DNA of 64,000 bases, from positions 20,393 through 84,392 of the forward strand of contig JAISFR010000004.1 of NCBI GenBank assembly GCA_031263565.1. Direction: 5' to 3'. The position numbers and the translations under genes were made by a program. The notes under the pieces were generated by a model. That model did not search any database, was not told where the DNA came from, and saw only the letters and a program-made list of their open reading frames with translations. Source of the DNA: Candidatus Adiutrix sp. (GTDB lineage Bacteria; Desulfobacterota; Desulfarculia; Adiutricales; Adiutricaceae). Positions 47,028 to 55,197 of this stretch are shown here, piece after piece (within the stretch, counting starts at the first letter, position 1; every line of letters starts with the position of its first letter).

Positions 47028-47072
47028 CACAATATTTAGTGGTCGACTGATAATCGGCTACCATATACAAGG
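47028..47072. promoter_or_regulatory. putative NrdR box pair
   Basis: CACAATATTTAGTG (47028-47041) reads CACTAAATATTGTG on the minus strand, one mismatch from the NrdR palindrome (CACTATATATAGTG type). A weaker copy, TACCATATACAAGG (9 of 14), starts exactly 31 bases later (47059-47072), the three-turn phasing usual for paired NrdR boxes. Together they lie just upstream of the nrdD promoter. Confidence 0.55.
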
Positions 47073-47215
47073 GCTAAAGCCGGTCCTGGCGAAGCCCCCG
47101 GAAACCGGCCCGGTCAAAATTCGCGCCCCAACATATGGCTTTAATTTCTAAAAAAATTAGCCCAAAAGGCTCATTCCGGCTAAGGCCGGGATAACGGACC
47201 GGGAGCGACGCAAGC

Positions 47216-47725
47216 CTAAAAAGCAGGTCTCCGGGCCGGAGGCGGGCTGGGAGGGATTTCGTAATAGGGGCCGTAAAAATCTCCCTTGGGGCCGCCGCAG
47301 CCGTTCGGATAAAGGCAGGCTTCCCGGAGGCTGAGCTGGGGCGGGACGCCCTGGCAGAAGCCCATGACCGTGACCGTGGAGCCGACGCGCATACTGTTGA
47401 CCCTTTCCGCTTGCCAGTCCCAGAAATAGACGGCCAACGGCAGATTGCGCCCACTGTCCAGGGTCAGAAAGGCATATATTTTGTCGTAATGGTAATTGTA
47501 AGGGCGCTGAGCCCGGGGGCGGATGGAGCGGACCCGGCCGGTGACCAAAAGGAGCTTTCCGGTATACAGGGCGTCGGCCTGATGGAAATTGTTCTGATAA
47601 GCTTCGACCAGTTGAGCCGGGGAGACCTCCAGAGGCTCCATATAGTAACGCTGGGCCGCGGCCGGGCCGGCCCGGAACAAAAAAACCAGCCCCAAGGCCG
47701 GCCCTATCCATGCTGGTTTGAGCAT
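47216..47725 (-). CDS. secreted OB-fold (tRNA_anti-like) protein
   Basis: A 169-residue protein with a signal peptide (about 1-24, GPAAAQ). The pattern PAQLVEAYQNNFHQADALY followed by TGKLLLVTGRVRSI and later STVTVMGFCQGV is that of the tRNA_anti-like periplasmic OB-fold family. Two late cysteines (CLYPNGC) may form a disulphide. The tail is Pro-rich. Molecular function is not known. 33 bases after the lytic transglycosylase gene and likely co-transcribed. Confidence 0.7.
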   Translation of the reverse strand: MLKPAWIGPALGLVFLFRAGPAAAQRYYMEPLEVSPAQLVEAYQNNFHQADALYTGKLLLVTGRVRSIRPRAQRPYNYHYDKIYAFLTLDSGRNLPLAVYFWDWQAERVNSMRVGSTVTVMGFCQGVPPQLSLREACLYPNGCGGPKGDFYGPYYEIPPSPPPARRPAF

Positions 47726-47758
47726 TTTCCGTTTTCAGAGCTTCCCGGTAATGAAATA

Positions 47759-48469
47759 TCAGCTCTCCAGATGCTGGTTGTAGTAATTCATGACCCGCTC
47801 GACGAAATTCTGAGTCTCGCGGTAGGGCGGCACCTGGTTGCCGAAGCGTTTTAAGACTTCCGGCCCGCAGTTGTAGGCGGCCACAGCCAGCCTTTCATCA
47901 TCATTGAACTGTTCCAGTAAAATTTTAAGATATTTGACCCCGGCCTGAATGTTTTTCTGGGGGTCGGCATAGTCATTGACGCCCATGGAACGGGCGGTGG
48001 AGGGCATGACCTGCATCAGGCCCACGGCCCCCCGGTGGGAAATCGCCCTGGGGTTGAAACCGGATTCGGCCTGAATGACCGCCTTCACCAGCAGGGGGGA
48101 CACCTGATGCTGTCTGGCGGTGGCGGCAATCATATCTTCATAGGTGGCCAAAGAGGGCCCCCAGGACAGCCCGGGGCGGCTTCGACCGCTTATTTCATCC
48201 AGAAGTTCGAGGTTGGGCGCCAGTTCCGCGCAATTGCCGGAAGGCAGCGAGCGCGGGCTGACGGCGGCCAGCCTGACCGGAGCCGGACTGGCGGCGGCCT
48301 GAAAAGAAAGACGCCGGATCTGCCCGGCAAGGTCGGGGGGGGCCAGAATATCGGCCAGACTGAGATGGTGTTCCTTCAAGACCAGAGGCAGGGCCAGACC
48401 CAGGGACAGGGCGGCGAAGAAGGCCCAGGTCAGGAATTCCATCATCAGGGGATGCGATTTTCTCGGCAT
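47759..48469 (-). CDS. membrane-anchored lytic transglycosylase (SLT domain)
   Basis: ATG 48469 (MPRKSHPLMMEFLTW) with GAAGG is preferred to an extension to 48517. The 236-residue protein has one N-terminal helix (about 8-30) and a C-terminal goose-lysozyme-like SLT domain from about 120: catalytic Glu in VIQAESGFNPRAIS, GAVGLMQVMPSTARSMG, and AVAAYNCGPEVLKR. It cleaves the MurNAc-GlcNAc bond to anhydro-muropeptides, acting in the periplasm in wall remodelling or apparatus insertion. Length is that of small MltE/Slt-like enzymes. Confidence 0.93.
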   Translation of the reverse strand: MPRKSHPLMMEFLTWAFFAALSLGLALPLVLKEHHLSLADILAPPDLAGQIRRLSFQAAASPAPVRLAAVSPRSLPSGNCAELAPNLELLDEISGRSRPGLSWGPSLATYEDMIAATARQHQVSPLLVKAVIQAESGFNPRAISHRGAVGLMQVMPSTARSMGVNDYADPQKNIQAGVKYLKILLEQFNDDERLAVAAYNCGPEVLKRFGNQVPPYRETQNFVERVMNYYNQHLES

Positions 48470-48653
48470 AGCCTTCGGCTCTCCGGTTACGAAATAAGGA
48501 AGTGCTGAAAAATTCACTTGGACCGATCATACCTCAAGCCTCTTCAAAAGTCAAGGGCGGCCCCGTGATCTTGGGGGAGGCGGCCGCCAAACCCCCAACC
48601 CTGGTATGGCCAAGGGAAAAATAAAAAACAGTCGCCTTATTCGAAGGAATTTA

Positions 48654-49007
48654 TTACCAGTTTATTTGCAGTCCGGTGGAGCCGTGCCAGATCTCGCTTT
48701 CAACTTCCACTTCCCGCTTCATGTTGAAGAATATGCCGGCGCCTTTCTGGCGCTGGCCGCCCGTCCCGGCCTCCAACTGATCACGGCTGTCGGCGCTGGG
48801 GGCTGTCGGGGATTGGGCCCCGGGCAGTTTATTCAGACTCAGAGTCCTGTTTTGAACGAGCCGGTCGGCCTTGCCCATCAGTTTCAAGGCCTGGTGCCCC
48901 TCCGGCGCGGCTTTCAGGGGCGTGGCCGGCAACAGGAGGAGGGTGAGCGCGAGAGCGGCGCCGAGGGCCAGGATTTTGACGTTTTTCAGAAGCAGCGGGC
49001 TGATCAT
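48654..49007 (-). CDS. hypothetical small secreted protein
   Basis: 117 residues beginning MISPLLLKNVKILALGAALA, a signal peptide with cleavage near LKAA (about 34), preceded by AAAGGAG, a strong ribosome site. The mature part is polar, without predicted fold: LMGKADRLVQNRTLSLNKLP, a Ser/Gly-rich middle and a hydrophilic end (FFNMKREVEVESEIWHGSTG). No family was recognised. Single gene with its own unit. Confidence 0.6.
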   Translation of the reverse strand: MISPLLLKNVKILALGAALALTLLLLPATPLKAAPEGHQALKLMGKADRLVQNRTLSLNKLPGAQSPTAPSADSRDQLEAGTGGQRQKGAGIFFNMKREVEVESEIWHGSTGLQINW

Positions 49008-49235
49008 GGACCATCTCCTTTAAGCGGGTTTAGAGGCTATTTCCCTTCGGGCGGTCAAGCTTGCCAATCTTATGGCAAATTATGTAGCAAATATTATGCC
49101 ACTGCCAAAACAGGCCCGGCCCGGCTGGGACTTGACAGCCGGAGGGGCTTATAATACCGTGAAATACGGGATCGTCGGGGGGCAAGCCGGAAACGGTTTT
49201 TCACGGAGCCAGACCGTCGTCAAGGAGGGACCGCA

Positions 49236-50240
49236 TTGTCCTCAAATCGTTCCGCCCCGCTCAGGGGCCTTGTTTTCCGGATCTTCTGCGGAATTTCGCT
49301 GATGCTGACCATGGCCGCCGCGCCCCTCACGGCGGAAACGGAAGCGCTCCGGAGCGGTCTGGAAGACCTGGAGCCGCTTCGCCTGGGCCATGAACCTGAA
49401 GCGGGCCGGGCCGCTGAATATGAAAAGCGGCACCAGGCCGGCAACCCGGCCGCCGGCCTCTGGGCCGAATTCAATTTGATGAAGCCGGGCCGGGGCGAAG
49501 CCCGGCCGCGGGCCACCCTGGAATCCAGGATCTGGGCCGACCGCAACCGGCAGGCCGGCATTTTCGGGCTTTTGCAGGCCCTGGCCGAAAAAGAGGATCC
49601 CCGGGCCCAGGCGGCCGTGGCCATGATATATGCCTTCGGGCTGGCCGGGCGGAATCCCGACGAGGCTCTGGCCTGGTCCTGGTATCGGCAGGCGGCCCGG
49701 CAGGGCCTGGTGGCCGCCCGCTATAATCTGGCGGTGATGCTGATCCATCGGCGGGGTCTGCCGGTCGATCTGCCGGAGACCGTCACTTGGCTGGAAGAGG
49801 CGGCCGACCGGGACAATGACGCGGAATCCCAATTAGTATTGGGGCTGGTGAATCTGGGCGGGGAGCGTTTTGACGAGGCCGTGGGCTGGTTCATCCGGGC
49901 CTCGGATCAGGGGCTGGGGGAAGCCAGCTACCTGCTCGGTTCTCTCTACGCCGACGGTCTGGGGGTGCCTAAAAACCCCATCCAGGCCGTGGGCTGGTAT
50001 GAAAAAGCGGCCGGGACCGGGCATCGCGAAGCCCAGTATCAAATGGGCCTGGCCTGCGCCGGAGGCCTGGGGCTCAAGCGCGATCCGGTCCGGGCGGCCG
50101 ACTGGTTCGAAAAGGCCGCCCGCCAGGGGCATGCCGGCGCCCAGTCCGCCCTGGCCCGCCTCTATGAAACGGGGCGGGGCGTTGCCAAGAACCCGGACAT
50201 GGCCAAATACTGGCTGGATCGCTCCCAAGAGGAGCCCTGA
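49236..50240 (+). CDS. secreted Sel1-repeat protein
   Basis: TTG 49236 is the start (AAGGAGGGA 7 bases before). A 334-residue protein: signal peptide (about 1-33, cleavage near LTAE), an N-terminal helical part and at least six Sel1 repeats from about 130 (AMIYAFGLAGRNPDEALAWSWYRQA; ARYNLAVMLIHRRGLPVDLP; QMGLACAGGLGLKRDPVRAA; ALARLYETGRGVAKNPDMAK, each shown in part). Sel1 repeats form TPR-like solenoids used for protein interaction. Partner unknown. Confidence 0.88.
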   Translation: MSSNRSAPLRGLVFRIFCGISLMLTMAAAPLTAETEALRSGLEDLEPLRLGHEPEAGRAAEYEKRHQAGNPAAGLWAEFNLMKPGRGEARPRATLESRIWADRNRQAGIFGLLQALAEKEDPRAQAAVAMIYAFGLAGRNPDEALAWSWYRQAARQGLVAARYNLAVMLIHRRGLPVDLPETVTWLEEAADRDNDAESQLVLGLVNLGGERFDEAVGWFIRASDQGLGEASYLLGSLYADGLGVPKNPIQAVGWYEKAAGTGHREAQYQMGLACAGGLGLKRDPVRAADWFEKAARQGHAGAQSALARLYETGRGVAKNPDMAKYWLDRSQEEP

Positions 50241-50257
50241 AAAACAGGCTTCAGCAC

Positions 50258-50286
50258 TTGACTTTTGAGGGGGAAATGTTCATAAT
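50258..50286 (+). promoter_or_regulatory. sigma-70 promoter for the hydrogenase regulator leader
   Basis: TTGACT (50258-50263), 17 bases, CATAAT (50281-50286): near consensus with ideal spacing. Start expected near 50293, 18 bases after the Sel1 gene ends the promoter begins. Confidence 0.75.
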
Positions 50287-50292
50287 AAGAAC

Positions 50293-50450
50293 AGGATTAT
50301 ATTTTTATAGCCGAGAGACCGCTTTGGAATAGAATTGGAATTACCAGACAGCGCTCTGACGCCCAGATTTTTTCGAGGCGGAAGGCCGGTTCACCGTTCC
50401 AGTAGGGAATGCGCCGCGTCCGCCGGACGCGTTTTTTTTTGGAGGCGGCC
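50293..50450 (+). promoter_or_regulatory. structured leader with terminator touching the ribosome binding site (candidate riboswitch/attenuator)
   Basis: A leader of about 158 bases separates the promoter from ATG 50451. It has several pairing segments, including CGTTCC/GGGAATG around AGTA (about 50390-50410), and ends in an intrinsic terminator (50415-50440) whose T-tract is followed directly by GGAGG (50441-50445). Since no promoter fits between terminator and start codon, the gene can only be expressed by read-through. No known riboswitch class was recognised. Confidence 0.6.
50415..50440 (+). terminator. intrinsic terminator inside the hydrogenase regulator leader
   Basis: Perfect 7-bp stem CGCGTCC (50415-50421) / GGACGCG (50425-50431), loop GCC, then nine T residues (50432-50440). 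Confidence 0.92.
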
Positions 50451-50720
50451 ATGAACGATCCAGGCAGCGACACCCGGGTGGCCATCATCGGCATCATCGT
50501 TGAAAATCCGGAGGCGGTGGAAAAGCTCAATGCCATCATCCACAACTATTCGGAAATAATCATCGGCCGGATGGGCCTGCCGTACCGGGCCCGGGGCATC
50601 AGCATCATCAGCCTGGCTGTGGATGCCCCCCAGACCGTCATCAGCGCCTTTTCCGGCCAACTCGGCCGGCTGACGGGCGTGGCCGTCAAAACCGCCTACT
50701 CCACCCCCCAGGGCAGCTAG
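50451..50720 (+). CDS. TM1266-type iron-only hydrogenase system regulator
   Basis: An 89-residue ACT/NikR-C-like small protein: VAIIGIIVENPEAVEKLNAI, HNYSEIIIGRMGLPYRARGI and SIISLAVDAPQTVISAFSGQ, then LGRLTGVAVKTAYS, the pattern of the family found with [FeFe]-hydrogenase maturation genes (TM1266). ATG 50451 follows GGAGG by 5 bases; a frame extension to 50409 would run through the terminator. Function is assumed to be regulatory but is not proven. hydG lies 129 bases downstream. Confidence 0.88.
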   Translation: MNDPGSDTRVAIIGIIVENPEAVEKLNAIIHNYSEIIIGRMGLPYRARGISIISLAVDAPQTVISAFSGQLGRLTGVAVKTAYSTPQGS

Positions 50721-50758
50721 GGGGCTGTCAAGAAATAGACACTGCTCTGGCGGGCTGG

Positions 50759-50789
50759 GTAAATTATAAAAATTGTTTTTATAATTTAC
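50759..50789. repeat. perfect AT-rich inverted repeat between the regulator gene and hydG
   Basis: Two exact 14-base arms, GTAAATTATAAAAA (50759-50772) and TTTTTATAATTTAC (50776-50789), around TTG. It contains a TATAAT (50780-50785). Could be an operator, a bidirectional terminator, or part of the hydG promoter. Confidence 0.85.
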
Positions 50790-50849
50790 GACTTAAACAT
50801 CGGTCTGACCGGGAAAGCTTGAGCTCACCCGCAAGAAAGGACGTGATCC

Positions 50850-52268
50850 ATGTACGACCCCAAATCACTCAAAGCCGACGAGTTCATCGACCATAACGAG
50901 GTGCTGACCACTTTGGAATGGGCCGATCTTCACAAGAACAACCGGGCCATGATCGACGCCTGCCTGGCCAAAGCCCGCGAACGAAAGGGCCTCTCTCACC
51001 GCGAAGCCGCCGTCCTTCTGGACTGCGCCTTAGAGGACAAGAACGAGGAAATCTTCGAACTGGCCCGGCAGATCAAGCTGGATTTTTACGGCAACCGCAT
51101 CGTCATGTTCGCCCCGCTCTATCTCTCCAATCACTGCATAAACGGCTGCGTCTACTGCCCCTATCACCGGAAGAACAAGCACATCACCCGCAAAAAACTG
51201 ACCCAGGAGGAGATAGCCCGCGAGGTCGCGGCCCTTCAGGACATGGGGCACAAGCGCCTGGCCATTGAAAGCGGCGAGCACCCGAAGATGAATCCCCTGG
51301 AATATATTCTCGAGTCCATTCAGACCATCTATTCCATCAAGCACAAAAGCGGCGACATCCGGCGGGTCAACGTCAATATCGCCGGCACCACCGTGGAGGC
51401 CTACCGCCGGCTGCGCGACGCCGGCATCGGCACCTATATTCTCTTTCAGGAGACTTATCACAAGAACAGCTACGGAAAACTGCACCCCACCGGCCCCAAG
51501 CACGACTACGCCTGGCACACCGAGGCCATGGACCGGGCCATGGAAGGCGGCATCGACGACGTTGGTCTGGGGGTACTCTTCGGCCTGGAACTCTACCGTT
51601 ACGAATTCTCGGCCCTGATGATGCACGCCGAGCACCTGGAGGCCGTCCACGGGGTGGGGCCCCACACCATCAGCCTGCCCCGCATCCGCCGGGCCGACGA
51701 CATTGACCCGGACGTCTTCGACAACGGCATTGACGACGATACTTTCGCCAAAATAGTGGCCGTCACCCGCCTGGCCACGCCCTATACCGGCATCATCATC
51801 AGCACCCGGGAGAGCCGGGCCACCCGGGAGCGGGTGCTCAAACTGGGGGTTTCCCAGATCAGCGGCGGCTCCCGCACCTCCGTGGGCGGCTATTACGAAC
51901 CCGAACCAGAGGATGAAGATTCCACCCAGTTCGAGGTCAGCGACAACCGCAGCCTCGACGAAGTGGTCAACTGGCTGATGGAACTGGGCTATATCCCCAG
52001 CTTCTGCACGGCCTGCTACCGCGAGGGGCGCACCGGGGACCGCTTCATGAGCCTGTGCAAATCACAGCAGATTCAAAACTGCTGTCACCCCAATGCCCTG
52101 ATCACCCTTAAGGAATATCTCGAAGATTACGCCGGCCCCCGGACCCGGACTCTGGGCGATCGCCTGATAGCCTCGGAACTGGGCAATATTCCCAAAGACA
52201 AGGTCCGTCACCTGGTCGGCGGCTGGCTGCACGACATAAGCAATGGAGCGCGTGATTTTCGTATATAG
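50850..52268 (+). CDS. hydG: [FeFe]-hydrogenase H-cluster radical SAM maturase HydG
   Basis: A 472-residue tyrosine lyase forming the CO and cyanide ligands (as an Fe(CO)2(CN) synthon) of the H-cluster. The radical-SAM cluster motif is C96-INGC-VYC (CxxxCxxC), with the ThiH/HydG signatures APLYLSNHCINGC, QETYHKNSYGKLHPTGPKHD and VGLGVLFGLELYRYEF. The HydG-specific C-terminal auxiliary cluster motif is seen as CTACYREGRTGDRFMSLCKS. HydE, HydF and a hydrogenase are not in the window and must be elsewhere. Good AAAGGA ribosome site. Presence predicts an [FeFe]-hydrogenase and H2 metabolism. Confidence 0.98.
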   Translation: MYDPKSLKADEFIDHNEVLTTLEWADLHKNNRAMIDACLAKARERKGLSHREAAVLLDCALEDKNEEIFELARQIKLDFYGNRIVMFAPLYLSNHCINGCVYCPYHRKNKHITRKKLTQEEIAREVAALQDMGHKRLAIESGEHPKMNPLEYILESIQTIYSIKHKSGDIRRVNVNIAGTTVEAYRRLRDAGIGTYILFQETYHKNSYGKLHPTGPKHDYAWHTEAMDRAMEGGIDDVGLGVLFGLELYRYEFSALMMHAEHLEAVHGVGPHTISLPRIRRADDIDPDVFDNGIDDDTFAKIVAVTRLATPYTGIIISTRESRATRERVLKLGVSQISGGSRTSVGGYYEPEPEDEDSTQFEVSDNRSLDEVVNWLMELGYIPSFCTACYREGRTGDRFMSLCKSQQIQNCCHPNALITLKEYLEDYAGPRTRTLGDRLIASELGNIPKDKVRHLVGGWLHDISNGARDFRI

Positions 52269-52341
52269 CGGCCCACCCGGCGCGGCCGCGCATCTGATGG
52301 AGGGAACTGTTTGTTTTCCTTATAAAGGCAACGCCAAATTC

Positions 52342-54177
52342 TCATTTGGCGCCTAGACGCTGGAAGCCCTTGACGTAAGTTTCCAGGCCCGAGCAGAGGC
52401 CGTCGGCTATGAGGTCCAGATAATCGTCTCTGGCCAGCCGGGCGGCCTCTTTTTCATTGCTCAGAAAACCGATTTCCAGCAGAATGGAGGGGATGTCGGC
52501 GCCCACCAGCACATAGAAGGGCGCTTCCTTGACCCCCAGATCCCTGACCCGGTGCTTTTTGTTCAGGGCGCTGACCGCCGATTTGTGCAGGGCCTGGGCC
52601 AGGGCCCGGGATTCGGCGATTTTGGTGTTTTTGGCGATGATGTGCAAAAGATCCTCCAACTCGGCCACGGTCTTGTTCACCGAAGCGTTCTCCCGGGCGG
52701 CCACGGCCATGGCCGAGCGGTCGGTGGCGAAATTCAGCACATAGGTCTCGAAACCCTCCACCTGGGCCAGGGAGTTGGCGTTGACGTGGAGGGAAATGAA
52801 GAGGTCGGCGTTCCTGTCCCGGGCGATCTTGGTGCGGCGCTCCAGGGTGATGAACTTGTCGCTGTCGCGGGTCAGATGCACTTCCAGCCCCAGGCGCTTT
52901 TCAATCCGGGCGGCCAGCTTTTTGGCCAATTTCAGCACCAGGTCCTTTTCAGCCAGACCGTAGCCGGCCGCCCCGCCATCTTTGCCCCCGTGACCGGGAT
53001 CGATGACGATGCTCCTGATCTTTAGGCCCAGTTGCCTGACCATTGATTCAGGCGGCCCCTGGGCCGCCGGGACGGGTGATTTGGAGTCGGCGGCCGCCGG
53101 CGGCGGAGCAGGACGTTCCGGCGGGTCAGGCTGAGCCTCCATTCCCGGCGCCGGCAGCGCCCCGGACTCCCCGGCCACCTGAAAGACCAGGCGGGGCGGA
53201 TCATTCAGAAAAGTGGGCCGGTAGGGGTAGGCTTCCGGGAGGTCCAGAACCACCCTGGTCACTTCCTTCTGATACTGGTTCATCTTGACCAGACGCACCA
53301 GGGCGCTGTTTTCTTTCAACTGCAGCCGGGTTCCAGGGCTGATGACCGCGCCCTTGAGGTCGGCGTAGACCCTGAAAATGCCGTTGTTCCTGGCCGGAGG
53401 GATCAGATTGTAAACATAGGGCGTGACCTTATCGAGGTAGGCGGTGACCGTGGTATAGGGGCCGTGGTCGACCAGGGATAGAAAATAAACCTGAGCCTGC
53501 CCGTCGGCCCTGGCTTTCGGCGGCGGCGGGATATTGATTCGGGGCGTTTCGGACCTCACGGCCGCCGGAGAGGGCTCTTGGCCGGGGACGGCCTGGAGCT
53601 GGCCGCCGCCTCTTCGTTCCCCGCCGGAGACCGGTTTTTTTTCCGGGGTGGGCGTCGACCCGCCCCGAATTTGAGCCAGAAGCCGCCGGGCTTCGGCCAC
53701 TTCCAGGCTGTCCGGATAGTTGAGTTCCACCTTCATGAGCTGTTTGGTGGCCTCGTCCAGCCGGCCGAGGGCGGCCAGCGAGCGGCCCGAGAGCAACTGG
53801 GCGTCGGCCGAGTGGGAACAGCGGGGGCAGTCCCGCACCGCCCGGCGGGCCAGGCGCTCGGAGGTTTCGTAATCGCCGTTCTGTTTGAACCTGACCGCGC
53901 TGTCAAAAGCCAGGTCGGCCCCCAGATAGCGGGCCCGGGAGGCGTGTTTGGGTTCATACTGGGCCAGGGCCGCGTCTTCGAATTCCTTGATCAGGGCCAG
54001 CCAGCGATCCCGGCTTTTCCGGGCTTCCTGATCCCCGAAAAAGGCCTCCCGGCTTTTCAAAGCCCGCGCCAGTTCCCCTTCGGCCCTGAGGGCCGAGACC
54101 CAGGCGGCCGACAGGAGCAGAGCGCCCAGAAAAGAAAGCGCAAATACGGATAGCCGCGAAGCAGGGAGGCAGGGCAT
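52342..54177 (-). CDS. N-acetylmuramoyl-L-alanine amidase with TPR and AMIN domains (AmiC-like)
   Basis: A 611-residue periplasmic enzyme: signal peptide (about 1-30), TPR-like helices (50-170, RLARRAVRDCPRCSHSADAQ), a linker, an AMIN domain (about 225-330; YTTVTAYLDKVTPYVYNLIP, ALVRLVKMNQYQKEVTRVVL) and an Amidase_3 catalytic domain (about 385-605). Zinc and catalytic residues: IDPGHGGKDGGAAG (His), LERRTKIA (Glu), SLHVNANS (His) and LLEIGFLSN (Glu). It splits septal peptidoglycan during cell separation. The TPR addition to AMIN-amidase is typical of Desulfobacterota. Confidence 0.95.
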   Translation of the reverse strand: MPCLPASRLSVFALSFLGALLLSAAWVSALRAEGELARALKSREAFFGDQEARKSRDRWLALIKEFEDAALAQYEPKHASRARYLGADLAFDSAVRFKQNGDYETSERLARRAVRDCPRCSHSADAQLLSGRSLAALGRLDEATKQLMKVELNYPDSLEVAEARRLLAQIRGGSTPTPEKKPVSGGERRGGGQLQAVPGQEPSPAAVRSETPRINIPPPPKARADGQAQVYFLSLVDHGPYTTVTAYLDKVTPYVYNLIPPARNNGIFRVYADLKGAVISPGTRLQLKENSALVRLVKMNQYQKEVTRVVLDLPEAYPYRPTFLNDPPRLVFQVAGESGALPAPGMEAQPDPPERPAPPPAAADSKSPVPAAQGPPESMVRQLGLKIRSIVIDPGHGGKDGGAAGYGLAEKDLVLKLAKKLAARIEKRLGLEVHLTRDSDKFITLERRTKIARDRNADLFISLHVNANSLAQVEGFETYVLNFATDRSAMAVAARENASVNKTVAELEDLLHIIAKNTKIAESRALAQALHKSAVSALNKKHRVRDLGVKEAPFYVLVGADIPSILLEIGFLSNEKEAARLARDDYLDLIADGLCSGLETYVKGFQRLGAK

Positions 54178-54344
54178 GAGGGGCGGTCACCGGGAAACAA
54201 GGGGCGGGCGGCCCGAAATCTTAAACAATATCACTCAACTTGCGTAATGGCCATGCTGAGTTTCCTCTTTACCTTTATTATATATCATTTAAATGTAATT
54301 GGCTATAATTTTTATGTCGTTTCCAAGCCCTAAGGCCGCTGGCT

Positions 54345-55139
54345 TCATTCCGCCGGCCCCAGCAATATGAATTCAACCCGGCGATTGAGTTCCAGGCCTT
54401 CGGGGCTGTTGTTGTCGGCCAGCGGCTGGGTATCGCCGTAGCCGTGAAGAATCAGGCGGTCCGGATCAAGGCCGTGTTTTTCTATCAGGTAGCGGCTGAC
54501 GCTCAGGGCCCGCCGCCGGCTCAAATCCAGATTATAGCCGGAACGGCCGAGATTGTTGGTGTGCCCGGCAATCAAGAGGCGTCGATCAGACAGGGCCGGG
54601 GAAGACAGCGAGGCGCCGAAGACATCCAGAACAGGTTCGGACTCTTCCTCAATCTGTTCCGAGTCATGGGCAAAACCCACCGTGGCCCAGATGCGCGGGG
54701 CGACTTCAATGTAAATGGTGCCGTCGGCTTCCCGGCTCAGCCAGCGCCGGCCGTCAGGGCCGCTCACCGACAGCCTTTCCGGGGCCGGCACCGGCTGTTC
54801 GCTGCCGTCGGCCTCTTTTTCGTAAATCACCCCCTCCCGCCACAAATAATTGCGGCCCTGATGACGGAAGACCACCCCGTCGCGGTCGGCCAGAAGGTCT
54901 TCGAAATTGTCATAGGCTGAAACAGCCCCGTCTTCGGCCGAGGGCTCAGGTTCCGAGTCAGCGGGCTGAAACTCCGGGTTCCGCCCCGGGCCATCGGCTG
55001 ATTCGTCCTCAGAGGCTGAGTCGAAGGACGGGGCTTCTATTGGCGAGGGCTCGAGGTCAGGCGGCCCGGCTTCCTGTCCCTGGGCCGGGACGGCGCTGAA
55101 CAGGACGAAAAGCGGAAAAATTAACAGCCAATCTTTCAT
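54345..55139 (-). CDS. OmpA-family C-terminal domain protein, secreted
   Basis: ATG 55139 (MKDWLLIFPLFVLFSAVPAQ) gives a signal peptide (1-22) and 264 residues. The middle is acidic and Ser/Pro/Glu-rich (25-95). The C-terminal OmpA domain (about 150-264) has the peptidoglycan-binding pattern RLLIAGHTNNLGRSGYNLDLSRRRALSVSRYL, given here in part, and ELNRRVEF. It should anchor to peptidoglycan via DAP. A short divergent membrane-protein gene lies 59 bases away. Confidence 0.88.
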   Translation of the reverse strand: MKDWLLIFPLFVLFSAVPAQGQEAGPPDLEPSPIEAPSFDSASEDESADGPGRNPEFQPADSEPEPSAEDGAVSAYDNFEDLLADRDGVVFRHQGRNYLWREGVIYEKEADGSEQPVPAPERLSVSGPDGRRWLSREADGTIYIEVAPRIWATVGFAHDSEQIEEESEPVLDVFGASLSSPALSDRRLLIAGHTNNLGRSGYNLDLSRRRALSVSRYLIEKHGLDPDRLILHGYGDTQPLADNNSPEGLELNRRVEFILLGPAE

Positions 55140-55197
55140 TATAACAGCCCCTATGGTACTATGCCGACGAAGAATATCTAAAGGGAATTTCTGTTTA

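Larger units (their letters stand above)
46673..47215. other. 543-bp spacer upstream of nrdD
   Basis: It holds a promoter (46979-47006), a probable NrdR box pair (47028-47072) and an expected nrdD leader of about 300 bases. A 70-codon frame at 46719-46931 on the minus strand has no ribosome site and no recognised family and is not called. 47073-47215 contains only a small GC hairpin near 47185. Confidence 0.6.

Noticed and set aside
50395..50431. Partial resemblance of AGGGAATGCGCCGCG to the T-box antiterminator motif before a terminator
   Set aside because: The essential UGGN bulge that pairs with the tRNA acceptor end is missing and no specifier codon context was found, so a T-box (for instance for tyrosine, the HydG substrate) is not supported.
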